Assembly (NCBI GenBank): GCA_964517555.1
Contig: CAZFEF010000026.1
Span: forward strand, 1 to 8,243
Length of the DNA stretch: 8,243 nt
Direction of reading: 5' to 3'
Source: DAONDZ01 sp964517555
GTDB lineage: Bacteria > Patescibacteriota > Patescibacteriia > Patescibacteriales > UBA12465
Below, piece after piece: positions 1-6,218 of the stretch. The notes below the pieces were generated by a model. The model was not told the DNA's origin. It did no database searches and saw nothing but the letters and a program-made list of their open reading frames with translations. Each line of letters opens with the position of its first letter. Within the stretch, counting starts at the first letter, position 1. The position numbers and the translations under genes are program-made.

Positions 1-49
1 GGCTCGCTTCTCGCCCCAACTACACACGGGGTTTCCTGGTAAGGTATTT
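1..49. other. GC-rich non-coding stub at window edge
   Basis: The first 40 bases are clearly richer in G and C than the rest of the window. They can form a small CCCC/GGGG hairpin (14-17 with 28-31). No start codon or convincing open frame runs through the segment, and it directly precedes the terminator at 50-75. It could be the end of a repeat or structured RNA, or of a gene lying outside the window. I cannot assign it. Confidence 0.3.
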
Positions 50-75
50 AAAAAGGGGGCCGAAGCTCCCTTTTT
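50..75 (-). terminator. Rho-independent terminator with UUCG loop
   Basis: Read on the minus strand, an 8-bp arm (68-75 with 50-57: five A-T and three G-C pairs) continues past one A.C mismatch into G-C and C-G pairs. It closes a C(UUCG)G tetraloop (loop 61-64) and ends in a run of five U. It lies 21 bp after the stop codon of the 97-903 gene, so it probably ends that transcript. The plus-strand copy also has a T run, so it may work in both directions. Confidence 0.8.
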
Positions 76-96
76 GAATTCTATGGACAGAATGTC

Positions 97-903
97 CTAT
101 TTCTTACCTTCTTCATCTAACTCCCCTTCGCCAGAATCAATCTTGCCTTCTTTTTTCTTCCTTGATTTATCTATTCCACTCCTGATTAAAAGAAATATGA
201 TCCATAGCACATAGGCAGCGATGATTACCAAAATAGTTGGGCTGAAAATTATCCTGATCAGCGAGATGCAAAACACTGCCAACACCAAACCGGAAAAGAA
301 GCGAGACGACTTGCTTTGAGGTTTCTTCTTGGCTTGTTCATCATCTTTCTTAAACAAAGCCAGAATAACTATGACCAACGTCGGCAAAAATAATATCCAG
401 GCGATCAACAAAGAATAGTTCAGATGACTATCGCTCCATTGCTGTCGCCGGTGATCGACTTCGATCTTCTGAATATTCTTTTGATAGACAAACTCCAAGG
501 TGTCAGTCTCATAGCTGTCCTTGACCCAGAAACCCAACCAATCCTTGTCAGTGTCCTCCTTATCATTTGTCAGAAAGACAGGCTTGCCCGGCTGTTTATA
601 GGCCTCGAGGATTTGATAAGTCCGATCCGCATACCCCACATCAACACCGATGGTATCAACAATTTGGTCCACAGACACTTCTTGCGGGGAAAAACGAATT
701 ATCCTCCGCTCCTCGATGTTAACTGAATCTTCTCTGGAGATGGACTCTTTGGTAGTATAGAACACCAGAAACTTAGCTTCTTCAGGGTTTTGAGGAAGCA
801 ATGCCTTAAGTTGTAAATCGGGCGACTTTCCACCCCCCGCGGATTGGGCCCAGGTAAAGGTTATTACGGCACTCAAGGCCAGGAACACTAAAACTTTCTT
901 CAT
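97..903 (-). CDS. Exported three-helix membrane protein, unknown
   Basis: I do not recognise a family for this 268-residue protein. It begins with a signal peptide (K2-K3, hydrophobic 4-18, likely cleavage near TWA-QS at 19-20). A polar, probably extracytoplasmic domain follows at about 21-160, containing many acidic residues and no cysteine. The C-terminal half has a hydrophobic helix at 163-184, a Lys/Gln-rich linker, two more helices at about 203-219 and 222-241, and a charged Lys/Glu tail. The layout suggests a surface domain anchored by a small membrane module. The start is well supported: AAAGGA lies 8 nt upstream, the clearest Shine-Dalgarno in the window. The gene follows the flavoprotein gene by 73 bp on the same strand, so the two may be co-transcribed, and it ends at the 50-75 terminator. 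The gene call is secure; the function is unknown. Confidence 0.88.
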   Translation of the reverse strand: MKKVLVFLALSAVITFTWAQSAGGGKSPDLQLKALLPQNPEEAKFLVFYTTKESISREDSVNIEERRIIRFSPQEVSVDQIVDTIGVDVGYADRTYQILEAYKQPGKPVFLTNDKEDTDKDWLGFWVKDSYETDTLEFVYQKNIQKIEVDHRRQQWSDSHLNYSLLIAWILFLPTLVIVILALFKKDDEQAKKKPQSKSSRFFSGLVLAVFCISLIRIIFSPTILVIIAAYVLWIIFLLIRSGIDKSRKKKEGKIDSGEGELDEEGKK

Positions 904-911
904 TATTATTT

Positions 912-917
912 TCCTTT
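912..917 (-). promoter_or_regulatory. Shine-Dalgarno AAAGGA for the 97-903 gene
   Basis: The minus strand reads AAAGGA 8 nt before the ATG at 903. This is the only strong, well-spaced ribosome binding site in the window. It fixes the start of the membrane protein and contrasts with the SD-less starts of most neighbours. Confidence 0.75.
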
Positions 918-976
918 CATTGATTTAATAAATTGTTAAGGTAATGGAAAAATATAACACAACTACTTTATTTTTG

Positions 977-2215
977 TCAACGTTGATCATTGGCCGCCGC
1001 TTCGCCGGCCAGATAACCGCTAGTCCAACAAAGCTGCAGATTATAACCGCCAGTCGGACCATTGAGATCTAGAACTTCACCGGCTAAATATAAATTGGAG
1101 ATGATTTTCGATCGCATTGATCGAGAGTCAACTTGTTGCAAATCAACACCACCGGCCGTAATCATCGCTCGGTCGTATCCGGCTAATCCCCAAATGCTTA
1201 AAGTGAATTCCTTTAAAAGCGATAATAATCTTCGTCTTTCGTCACGGTTAATGGAATTGATTTTTTTAAACTGATCGACTCCTGACAAAATAGTAACAAT
1301 GCTGGCCAGTTTAGGGGAAAATAGTTGCTCTAAGTAATTTTTAAATATCTTCTGGCTAGTACCAAAATCTTTTTGGAGTTTCTGATCCAGCTCTGAAGCA
1401 GCAAATCCAGGAAGAAAATCAATCCTAATCTGTAGATCTTTTAAATCGGTCCGCCCGATAATTTCACTTAAATTTAAAATAGTGGGGCCGCTTAAACCGT
1501 TAGCAGTAAATAATAAAGGGCCGGAGGCAGTACAAACTTTCTTATTTTTTTGATACACACTAATGCCTGCCTCCTCCAAGCTAGCCCCCTCCAGGTTTTT
1601 TACAAACTTATCCAAAACAATAACTGGAGTTAGGGCCGGTCGAGGCGTTATAATTTGATGCCCCAATTGCTTGAGCCATTTATAGCCATCGCCGGTCGAT
1701 CCGGTTTGCGGATATGATCGACCGCCGGTACAGATTATAAACTTATCGGCGATAATTTCCGAATTATCAGTTAATATAATCTTCTCAATTCTATCCCCTA
1801 CTTTAACCACTCTTTTAACCATAGCCTCTGGCTTGATATCTACTTTCCCGGTTTCCAAATAATTAATTAATATTTGCCAAACATCAGTTGCCGAATTACT
1901 CCTAGGAAAAACTCGGCCGTCTGATTCGACTTTAGTTTTTAATCCCAATTGGTTAAAAAAGGCTATGGTATCTTCTGGGCCGAATTTACTCAACCCAGAC
2001 AAAAGCCAGCGGCCATTATGGCCGAAACTATTAGCCATGCCTCTAGCGTCGCGCTGGTTGGTAATATTGGCTCGGCCCCCGCCGGTAGCTAAAAGCTTAA
2101 TTCCTAATCGGGAATTTTTTTCCAACAACACAACCCTAGCGCCTAATTCAGCCGCTCGACCGGCGGCCATCATTCCGGCTGGTCCGCCGCCAATTATAGC
2201 TACATCGTATTTCAT
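977..2215 (-). CDS. FAD-dependent oxidoreductase, HI0933/YhiN/BaiN family
   Basis: The 412-residue protein matches the HI0933-like flavoprotein family (E. coli YhiN, Clostridium BaiN) along its whole length. An N-terminal Rossmann motif GGGPAG (9-14) ends in an acidic residue after the second strand (E32). The family signature GGGRANITN is at 45-53. A second glycine-rich stretch (T163-Y178, containing GGRSYPQTGSTGDG) and the C-terminal FAD-contacting AGEVLDLNGPTGGYN (378-392) are both present. Members bind FAD and probably reduce a small molecule in the cytoplasm. BaiN has been linked to bile-acid reduction, but for most members, including this one, the substrate is unknown. The length is normal and no key motif is lost. 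No Shine-Dalgarno is visible before ATG 2215, but M-K-Y-D-V-A-I-I-G is the usual family start. The family is secure; the reaction is not. Confidence 0.93.
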   Translation of the reverse strand: MKYDVAIIGGGPAGMMAAGRAAELGARVVLLEKNSRLGIKLLATGGGRANITNQRDARGMANSFGHNGRWLLSGLSKFGPEDTIAFFNQLGLKTKVESDGRVFPRSNSATDVWQILINYLETGKVDIKPEAMVKRVVKVGDRIEKIILTDNSEIIADKFIICTGGRSYPQTGSTGDGYKWLKQLGHQIITPRPALTPVIVLDKFVKNLEGASLEEAGISVYQKNKKVCTASGPLLFTANGLSGPTILNLSEIIGRTDLKDLQIRIDFLPGFAASELDQKLQKDFGTSQKIFKNYLEQLFSPKLASIVTILSGVDQFKKINSINRDERRRLLSLLKEFTLSIWGLAGYDRAMITAGGVDLQQVDSRSMRSKIISNLYLAGEVLDLNGPTGGYNLQLCWTSGYLAGEAAANDQR

Positions 2216-2240
2216 GGTGGTTAAAATTAATATTTGTTAA

Positions 2241-2263
2241 AAGCATCGCGGTCAACGATGCTT
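2241..2263 (-). terminator. 8-bp hairpin with short U-run, likely terminator
   Basis: AAGCATCG (2241-2248) pairs perfectly with CGATGCTT (2256-2263) around a 7-nt loop. On the minus strand the stem runs into four U, then AAC. It sits 20 bp after the stop of the 39-residue ORF and 25 bp before the flavoprotein start. It therefore probably ends the zinc-ribbon/small-ORF transcript. The U-run is short, so partial read-through or a regulatory role in the flavoprotein leader is also possible. Confidence 0.55.
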
Positions 2264-2283
2264 CTAACGAAAAGTATTCGATC

Positions 2284-2403
2284 TTACTTGGTTTTTTTAT
2301 TCTTAGCCTCCAGCATTAAACGCTTTACTTCCAAGCGCTTCTTGGTTTTATGGGAATGCGAGGACTTTCTTTTGCCAACTCTATTGGCTTTGGTTTTAGG
2401 CAT
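2284..2403 (-). CDS. 39-residue very basic small protein
   Basis: A complete ORF (ATG at 2401-2403, TAA at 2284-2286) encodes 39 residues beginning MPKTKANRVGKRKSSHSHKT. It has about 16 Lys/Arg, two His, only two acidic residues, and no cysteine or tryptophan. The second half looks like an amphipathic helix (KKRLEVKRLMLEAKNKK). The composition recalls small ribosome-associated or nucleic-acid-binding proteins, but it does not match bL34, bL36 or bTHX as I know them. It starts 22 bp after the zinc-ribbon gene on the same strand, so the two are probably co-transcribed. The hairpin at 2241-2263 follows. No good Shine-Dalgarno is visible (only a weak AAGA). The coding call rests on the position between gene and terminator and on the biased composition; a chance ORF cannot be excluded. 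Confidence 0.6.
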   Translation of the reverse strand: MPKTKANRVGKRKSSHSHKTKKRLEVKRLMLEAKNKKTK

Positions 2404-2425
2404 ATAAATATCTTATTAAATCTAT

Positions 2426-3146
2426 TTATTTCTTTTTGGCTTTCTTCTTGGCCGCTACTTTAGGGGCGCTAACCTTCTTGCTGGCTTTTTTCTCCTCTTT
2501 CTTGGGAGCGCCAACTTTAACCTCCTTAATCTCTTCCTTGACTTTAGCTGGTTGAGCTCCAACCATGGAGTTCAAAACTTTTAAAATCTGATCCAGCTTA
2601 ACATTTAAAGCCTCGAGGTCACCGGTCGGTCGGCTAGACTTCCCCTTGAAATTACCACTATTGCCAANNNNNNNNNNNNNNNNNNNNNNNNNNNNNNNNN
2701 NNNNNNNNNNNNNNNNNNNNNNNNNNNNNNNNNNNNNNNNNNNNNNNNNNNNNNNNNNNNNNNNNNNAACATTCACTGCAATATACTGGCTTATCTCCAG
2801 TCGGTCGAAAAGGCACTTCACAGCTTTTTCCGCATTCAGCGCAAGTCGCTCTAAACATTTTCTTCTCATCAAAGCTAGATTTACGACCAAAACCTCTATC
2901 ACCTGAACCTCGTCTATCGCCTTCACCTTTACCCTTAAAACATTCACTGCAATATACTGGCTTATCTCCAGTCGGTCGAAAAGGCACTTCACAAGTCCGT
3001 CCACAGTCTGAACAAACCGCTTGATGCATCTCTGAGCGTCCTGAGCCCTGGCCACCACGACTGAAACCTCCACCTCTTGAATCTCTACCGGAGAAACCGC
3101 CTTCACGGCGACCGCCGAAATTGCTTCCACGATCAAACTTTTTCAT
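2426..3146 (-). CDS. CxxC-x17-CxxC zinc-ribbon protein, split by gap
   Basis: The N-terminal part (3146 to 2768) starts with a Gly/Arg/Ser-rich, RGG-like segment (residues 4-38), then two zinc ribbons of the CxxC-x17-CxxC type: C45/C48/C66/C69 and C102/C105/C123/C126. The ribbons share an identical stretch, EVPFRPTGDKPVYCSEC. After 100 N, the C-terminal part (2667 to 2426) contains LEALNVKLDQILKVLN, the short helix typical of this family's C-terminus, then a Lys/Ala/Glu tail ending in KKKAKKK. The two parts are in different frames across the N run. The known bases total 621 (divisible by 3), so a single gene needs a true gap length divisible by 3. Such proteins are common in Candidatus Patescibacteria. 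Their function is unsettled; RNA or DNA binding is inferred from the zinc ribbons and basic regions. The start is SD-less, 15 nt after a TATAAT. Confidence 0.85.
2668..2767. other. Assembly gap of exactly 100 N
   Basis: The run is exactly 100 N, the usual placeholder for a scaffold gap of unknown length. It lies inside the zinc-ribbon gene, and its right edge coincides with the start of one copy of a 55-bp direct repeat. The assembly therefore probably broke because the repeat was ambiguous. The missing sequence may hold the rest of the linker or a third zinc ribbon. Confidence 0.95.
2768..2822. repeat. 55-bp direct repeat, copy A (gap edge)
   Basis: This is identical over 55 bases to 2939-2993. 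It encodes the second half of the second zinc ribbon, including EVPFRPTGDKPVYCSEC. Third codon positions are also identical, pointing to a recent internal duplication or gene conversion rather than selection on the protein alone. The copy is cut by the N run, so its true length may be greater. Confidence 0.95.
2939..2993. repeat. 55-bp direct repeat, copy B
   Basis: This is identical to 2768-2822, starting 171 bp (57 codons) away and in the same frame. It encodes the corresponding half of the first zinc ribbon. Beyond 2993 the two copies diverge (CGRT versus CGKS at protein level). Confidence 0.95.
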
Positions 3147-3161
3147 AAATTATGGCTATTA

Positions 3162-3167
3162 ATTATA
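3162..3167 (-). promoter_or_regulatory. -10 box TATAAT for the zinc-ribbon gene
   Basis: A perfect TATAAT on the minus strand lies 15 nt before the ATG at 3146. Transcription would start near 3155 and leave a leader of only about 8 nt. No good -35 hexamer is seen at the right distance. It faces away from the phosphorylase promoter across the same 164-bp AT-rich intergenic region. Confidence 0.5.
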
Positions 3168-3280
3168 ACTATCAAAGCTTACATCTTTAATCATTAAAAA
3201 ACAATAGCCCCACCTTAAACCCCAATAAAAACAACTAAAAGACAATCTTTTTATCTAAATACCAGCTATTTCAGATTTTA

Positions 3281-3300
3281 TGTTATAATACCGGTATAAT
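3281..3300 (+). promoter_or_regulatory. Extended -10 promoter of the phosphorylase
   Basis: TGTTATAAT at 3281-3289 is an extended -10 element (TGnTATAAT). A second TATAAT follows at 3295-3300. The first would start transcription near 3296 with a leader of about 14 nt, and the second would give a nearly leaderless mRNA. An imperfect palindrome centred on ATACCGGTAT (3288-3297, extendable to 3285-3300 with one mismatched pair) overlaps both boxes and could be an operator. No Shine-Dalgarno precedes ATG 3311. Confidence 0.55.
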
Positions 3301-3310
3301 TAACCCAATT

Positions 3311-4951
3311 ATGAAAAAAACAAAGACAGAAGCACCAGTCGCCTATTTCAGCATGGAAATAGCCCTAGACAACCAGCTCAAGACCTTCGCCGGAGGCCTA
3401 GGTATTTTAGCCGGTGATCTATTAAAATCAGCCGCTGAAATTGGTTTTGCCATGGTCGGCATCACCCTTTTAAATTCTGAAGGATATTTCAAACAAAAGA
3501 TAACCCAAAATGGCGATCAGCTAGCCACCAAAGACTTAAGCCAGGCTATACCGGGCTTTAAAAAACTAAACACTTATACCAGCGTCAAAATAGGCACTGA
3601 AGAAATCAAATTAGCCGTCTGGCAATATATCATCAAAGGGCCAAACCAAAACCAGGTTAAAGTCTATCTTCTAGATTCAAATCTGCCGGAAAATAATTTA
3701 GCCAATCGACAACTGACTAAAAAATTATACGGTGGCGACTTGGAATATCGTCTCAAACAAGAAATTATTCTCGGCCGTGGTGGAATTAAGATTCTCCAGG
3801 CTCTAGGATATAAAAAGATAAAAAAATTTCACCTCAACGAAGGCCACGGCAGTCTAGCTCCAGTTGAATTATTTTTGAATTCCCCAGAGAAAAAAATCAA
3901 AGACAAGTTAAAAGCCATCAGACGACAATGCGTCTTCACCACCCACACCCCCTTGCTTCACGCCCAAGATATCTATTCCACCAATTTCTTCAAACAATTT
4001 CAACCGGACTTCCCTTTTGATTTGGATAATTTAGTACAAAAAGACGAAATTAACATGACTCTAGTCGGACTGTATTTTAGCGGCTATGCCAATGCCGTCT
4101 CCAGACTTCACGGACCGATATCTAATCGACTTTTTCCGGGATATAACATAAAGACGATAACCAACGGGGTCAACTCTTTAACCTGGACTTCTTCAGAGTT
4201 TAAAAAACTATACGACAAATATTTGCCTGGCTGGCGCCTAGACAATAAATTGCTTTCTGGGGCCGATAGAATTCCTTTGGAAGAAATAAAAGTCGCCCAT
4301 CAAAAAAATAAACTGCTTCTTGGCCAAGAAATAAAAAAAAGAACTCGAGAAACGCTAGATGACAATCTTTTCACTATCAGCTGGGCCCGCCGTTTTTCTC
4401 CATATAAAAGACCGGAGTTTCTATTCAAAAACCTGAACCGTTTGATAAGTATTGCCAAGGCCAATCATGGATTGCAGATAGTTTTAGCCGGCAAAGCTCA
4501 TCCCCGGGACATTGAGGGCCAGGCTTTAATTAAACAGATATACCAATATAAAAAACAATTAACCGGAAAGGTGAAGATAGTAATTTTAGAAAATTACGAT
4601 ATTGAGCTGGCCAAAATTATAACCGCCGGAGTTGACCTCTGGCTAAACACTCCCCAGCTATTTAATGAAGCCTCTGGCACTAGCGGGATGAAAGCCGCCC
4701 ATAATGGCGTGCCCCAGCTCAGTACTCTCGATGGTTGGTGGCCGGAAGCATATAAGAAGAATAAAACCGGTTGGGCAATTAAAGAAAGCTCGCCTGACGA
4801 GCTCTATGACATCTTAGAAAATGATGTTTTGCCCACCTATCATCAACCGGAGAAATGGTCAAAAATCCAACAACAGACAATCTCCTCTAACGCTTCCCAC
4901 TTCAATAGCCACAGAGCTTTAAAGGACTATATCAGAAAAGCCTATGAATGA
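3311..4951 (+). CDS. glgP: Alpha-glucan (glycogen) phosphorylase, short form
   Basis: This 546-residue GT35-type phosphorylase releases glucose-1-phosphate from alpha-1,4-glucans in the cytoplasm using pyridoxal phosphate. Recognisable family blocks are VAYFSMEIAL (10-19), the glycine-rich FAGGLGILAGD (26-36), HLNEGHGS (174-181), FTTHTP (209-214), TNGVN (284-288), ARRFSPYKRPE (359-369) and EASGTSGMKAA (453-463). The last holds the PLP-binding lysine, K461. NGVPQLSTLDGWWPEAY (465-481) is characteristic of the 'alpha-glucan family' branch rather than the longer classical GlgP. The protein is shorter than classical enzymes of about 800 residues and lacks an added N-terminal domain; such short forms are common in Patescibacteria. 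It is the only plus-strand gene and has its own promoter at 3281-3300. It converges on the methyltransferase fusion, with 31 bp between stop codons. No other glycogen gene is in view. Confidence 0.95.
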   Translation: MKKTKTEAPVAYFSMEIALDNQLKTFAGGLGILAGDLLKSAAEIGFAMVGITLLNSEGYFKQKITQNGDQLATKDLSQAIPGFKKLNTYTSVKIGTEEIKLAVWQYIIKGPNQNQVKVYLLDSNLPENNLANRQLTKKLYGGDLEYRLKQEIILGRGGIKILQALGYKKIKKFHLNEGHGSLAPVELFLNSPEKKIKDKLKAIRRQCVFTTHTPLLHAQDIYSTNFFKQFQPDFPFDLDNLVQKDEINMTLVGLYFSGYANAVSRLHGPISNRLFPGYNIKTITNGVNSLTWTSSEFKKLYDKYLPGWRLDNKLLSGADRIPLEEIKVAHQKNKLLLGQEIKKRTRETLDDNLFTISWARRFSPYKRPEFLFKNLNRLISIAKANHGLQIVLAGKAHPRDIEGQALIKQIYQYKKQLTGKVKIVILENYDIELAKIITAGVDLWLNTPQLFNEASGTSGMKAAHNGVPQLSTLDGWWPEAYKKNKTGWAIKESSPDELYDILENDVLPTYHQPEKWSKIQQQTISSNASHFNSHRALKDYIRKAYE

Positions 4952-4982
4952 TTTTTTAATCGAATCTGAGGACCAAATTTCT

Positions 4983-6209
4983 TTAGTGATGAGGATTAAA
5001 TTTCTCCAATGAAGCAGTGATCTCTACATCCTGATAAAGCTTGAGACTGATATCTAGCATCTCCTCTAAGGTGTCGACTATATAGAGATTACTGAGTCGC
5101 AAATGACGTAGGTGCTCTAAAACTAAAACTCGAGCCCGGAGTGATTCTTCGCGGGCAATTGGATCGTTTAGTTCTGGGTTCAGATCTTCCTGAATCATCA
5201 CCACGAAGCTTTTGCGATCATCAGGTTTAATGGCATTTAAAACTAAAAACCCAACCTCAGACAATGCTACCGTAGCATAGGTTTCATTGGTAATAGGAAA
5301 AAGAATAATTTTATCATTAGCCAAATGCTGTGCCTCTACTGCCGCTAATTCTGGTTTCCAATCTTTAACCTGGGGATTAAAAAATTGAATTCCCAATTGT
5401 TTATACTTGGTAATAAATGGTTCACGCCACTGGCTATTGCCGCAAGTTCCAAAAAGTCCAATGGTTGGCTTTTTTACCAGCTCAACCATCAAACTCTCCA
5501 GGGCAATGCCATTATATTGCTCTTTGCTAATTTTTGTATTTTCATTCAAAATTCGCACCTGGAATCCCGCTCGTTTTATTTTATCTAAATATTCTTCTTT
5601 TAATAAAGCTCCGGCCACGCAACCGGACAGAAGGTTTTCGTCATTTCTCTGGGACTCTGATAACTCTGCTAATAAAACTATATCCGAAAGATAAATCTTT
5701 CCGCCTGGCTTCAAGACTCGATACGCCTCACTAAAAGCCTTATCTTTATCAGGACTAAGATTTATAACACAATTAGTAATAATTGTATCAACAAAATTAT
5801 CTGGCAATGGTAAATTTTCTATTTCACCTAATAAAAATTCAACATTAGTTATTTTTTGTTTTTGAGCGTTATTTCTTGCCCGTTCGACCATTTCAGCGGT
5901 CATATCGATACCGATAACCTTTCCCTGAGGTCCTACTTTTTGAGCCGCCAAAAGAGCATCAATTCCTGCCCCAGCACCTAAATCTAAAACTATGTCTCCC
6001 GCTTTTATATTTCCGAAAGATAGAGGATTGCCACAACCTAAACCTAAGTTTGCTTCGCCAACCAGCCTTAACTCTTCTTCGGAATAACCAATATTTTTAG
6101 AAATACTACTGGCACTATTACAACTGCAACCACAGCCACAAGCAGAGGTGCTGGTTGCTATTTCTCGATACTTATCCTTAACAATTTTCTTGACAACATC
6201 TTTAATCAT
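4983..6209 (-). CDS. arsM: ArsM-like methyltransferase fused to NDT-like domain
   Basis: Residues 1 to about 245 form a SAM-dependent arsenite methyltransferase. They include a CGCGCSC cluster (24-30), YSEEEL (42-47), LGLGCGNP (55-62), SAM motif VLDLGAGAGID (74-84), GEIENLPLPD (128-137), NCVINLSPDK (146-155), RVLKPGG (164-170) and SGCVAGAL (195-202). C59, C147 and C197 match the three conserved ArsM cysteines that bind As(III). A second domain, about 247-390, begins TIGLFGTCGNSQWREPF (249-265) and continues with FFNPQVKDW (276-284) and an S-E-V-G motif around E318. This resembles nucleoside 2-deoxyribosyltransferase-like proteins (Nuc_deoxyri_tr2 type), where a glutamate in such a motif is the nucleophile. 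The ORF is continuous, with no stop or restart between domains. It starts 9 nt after the Nudix gene with a weak AAAGA upstream, so the two form an operon. The methyltransferase call is strong, the second-domain call good, and the combined function unknown. Confidence 0.9.
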   Translation of the reverse strand: MIKDVVKKIVKDKYREIATSTSACGCGCSCNSASSISKNIGYSEEELRLVGEANLGLGCGNPLSFGNIKAGDIVLDLGAGAGIDALLAAQKVGPQGKVIGIDMTAEMVERARNNAQKQKITNVEFLLGEIENLPLPDNFVDTIITNCVINLSPDKDKAFSEAYRVLKPGGKIYLSDIVLLAELSESQRNDENLLSGCVAGALLKEEYLDKIKRAGFQVRILNENTKISKEQYNGIALESLMVELVKKPTIGLFGTCGNSQWREPFITKYKQLGIQFFNPQVKDWKPELAAVEAQHLANDKIILFPITNETYATVALSEVGFLVLNAIKPDDRKSFVVMIQEDLNPELNDPIAREESLRARVLVLEHLRHLRLSNLYIVDTLEEMLDISLKLYQDVEITASLEKFNPHH

Positions 6210-6218
6210 ATCTTTAAA

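Noticed and set aside
424..726. 100-residue plus-strand ORF opposite the exported membrane protein
   Set aside because: It is antisense to a gene with a signal peptide, a Shine-Dalgarno and membrane helices; its own translation shows no domain and has no ribosome site.
1965..2240. 91-residue plus-strand ORF opposite the flavoprotein start
   Set aside because: It is antisense to the conserved FAD-binding motifs, so it is a shadow of that gene. The same applies to 1062-1274.
2768..2993. Direct repeats as a possible CRISPR array
   Set aside because: There are only two visible copies, they lie in frame inside a coding sequence, and they encode matching parts of zinc ribbons; no cas gene is present.
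4952..4982. Terminator between the convergent phosphorylase and ArsM-fusion genes
   Set aside because: There is a T run after the phosphorylase stop and a distant TTTAATC/GATTAAA pair, but no compact hairpin, so it is not listed as a feature.
5385..5734. Three overlapping plus-strand ORFs inside the ArsM fusion gene
   Set aside because: All are antisense to recognisable methyltransferase and NDT-like sequence, overlap one another in different frames and lack conserved motifs.
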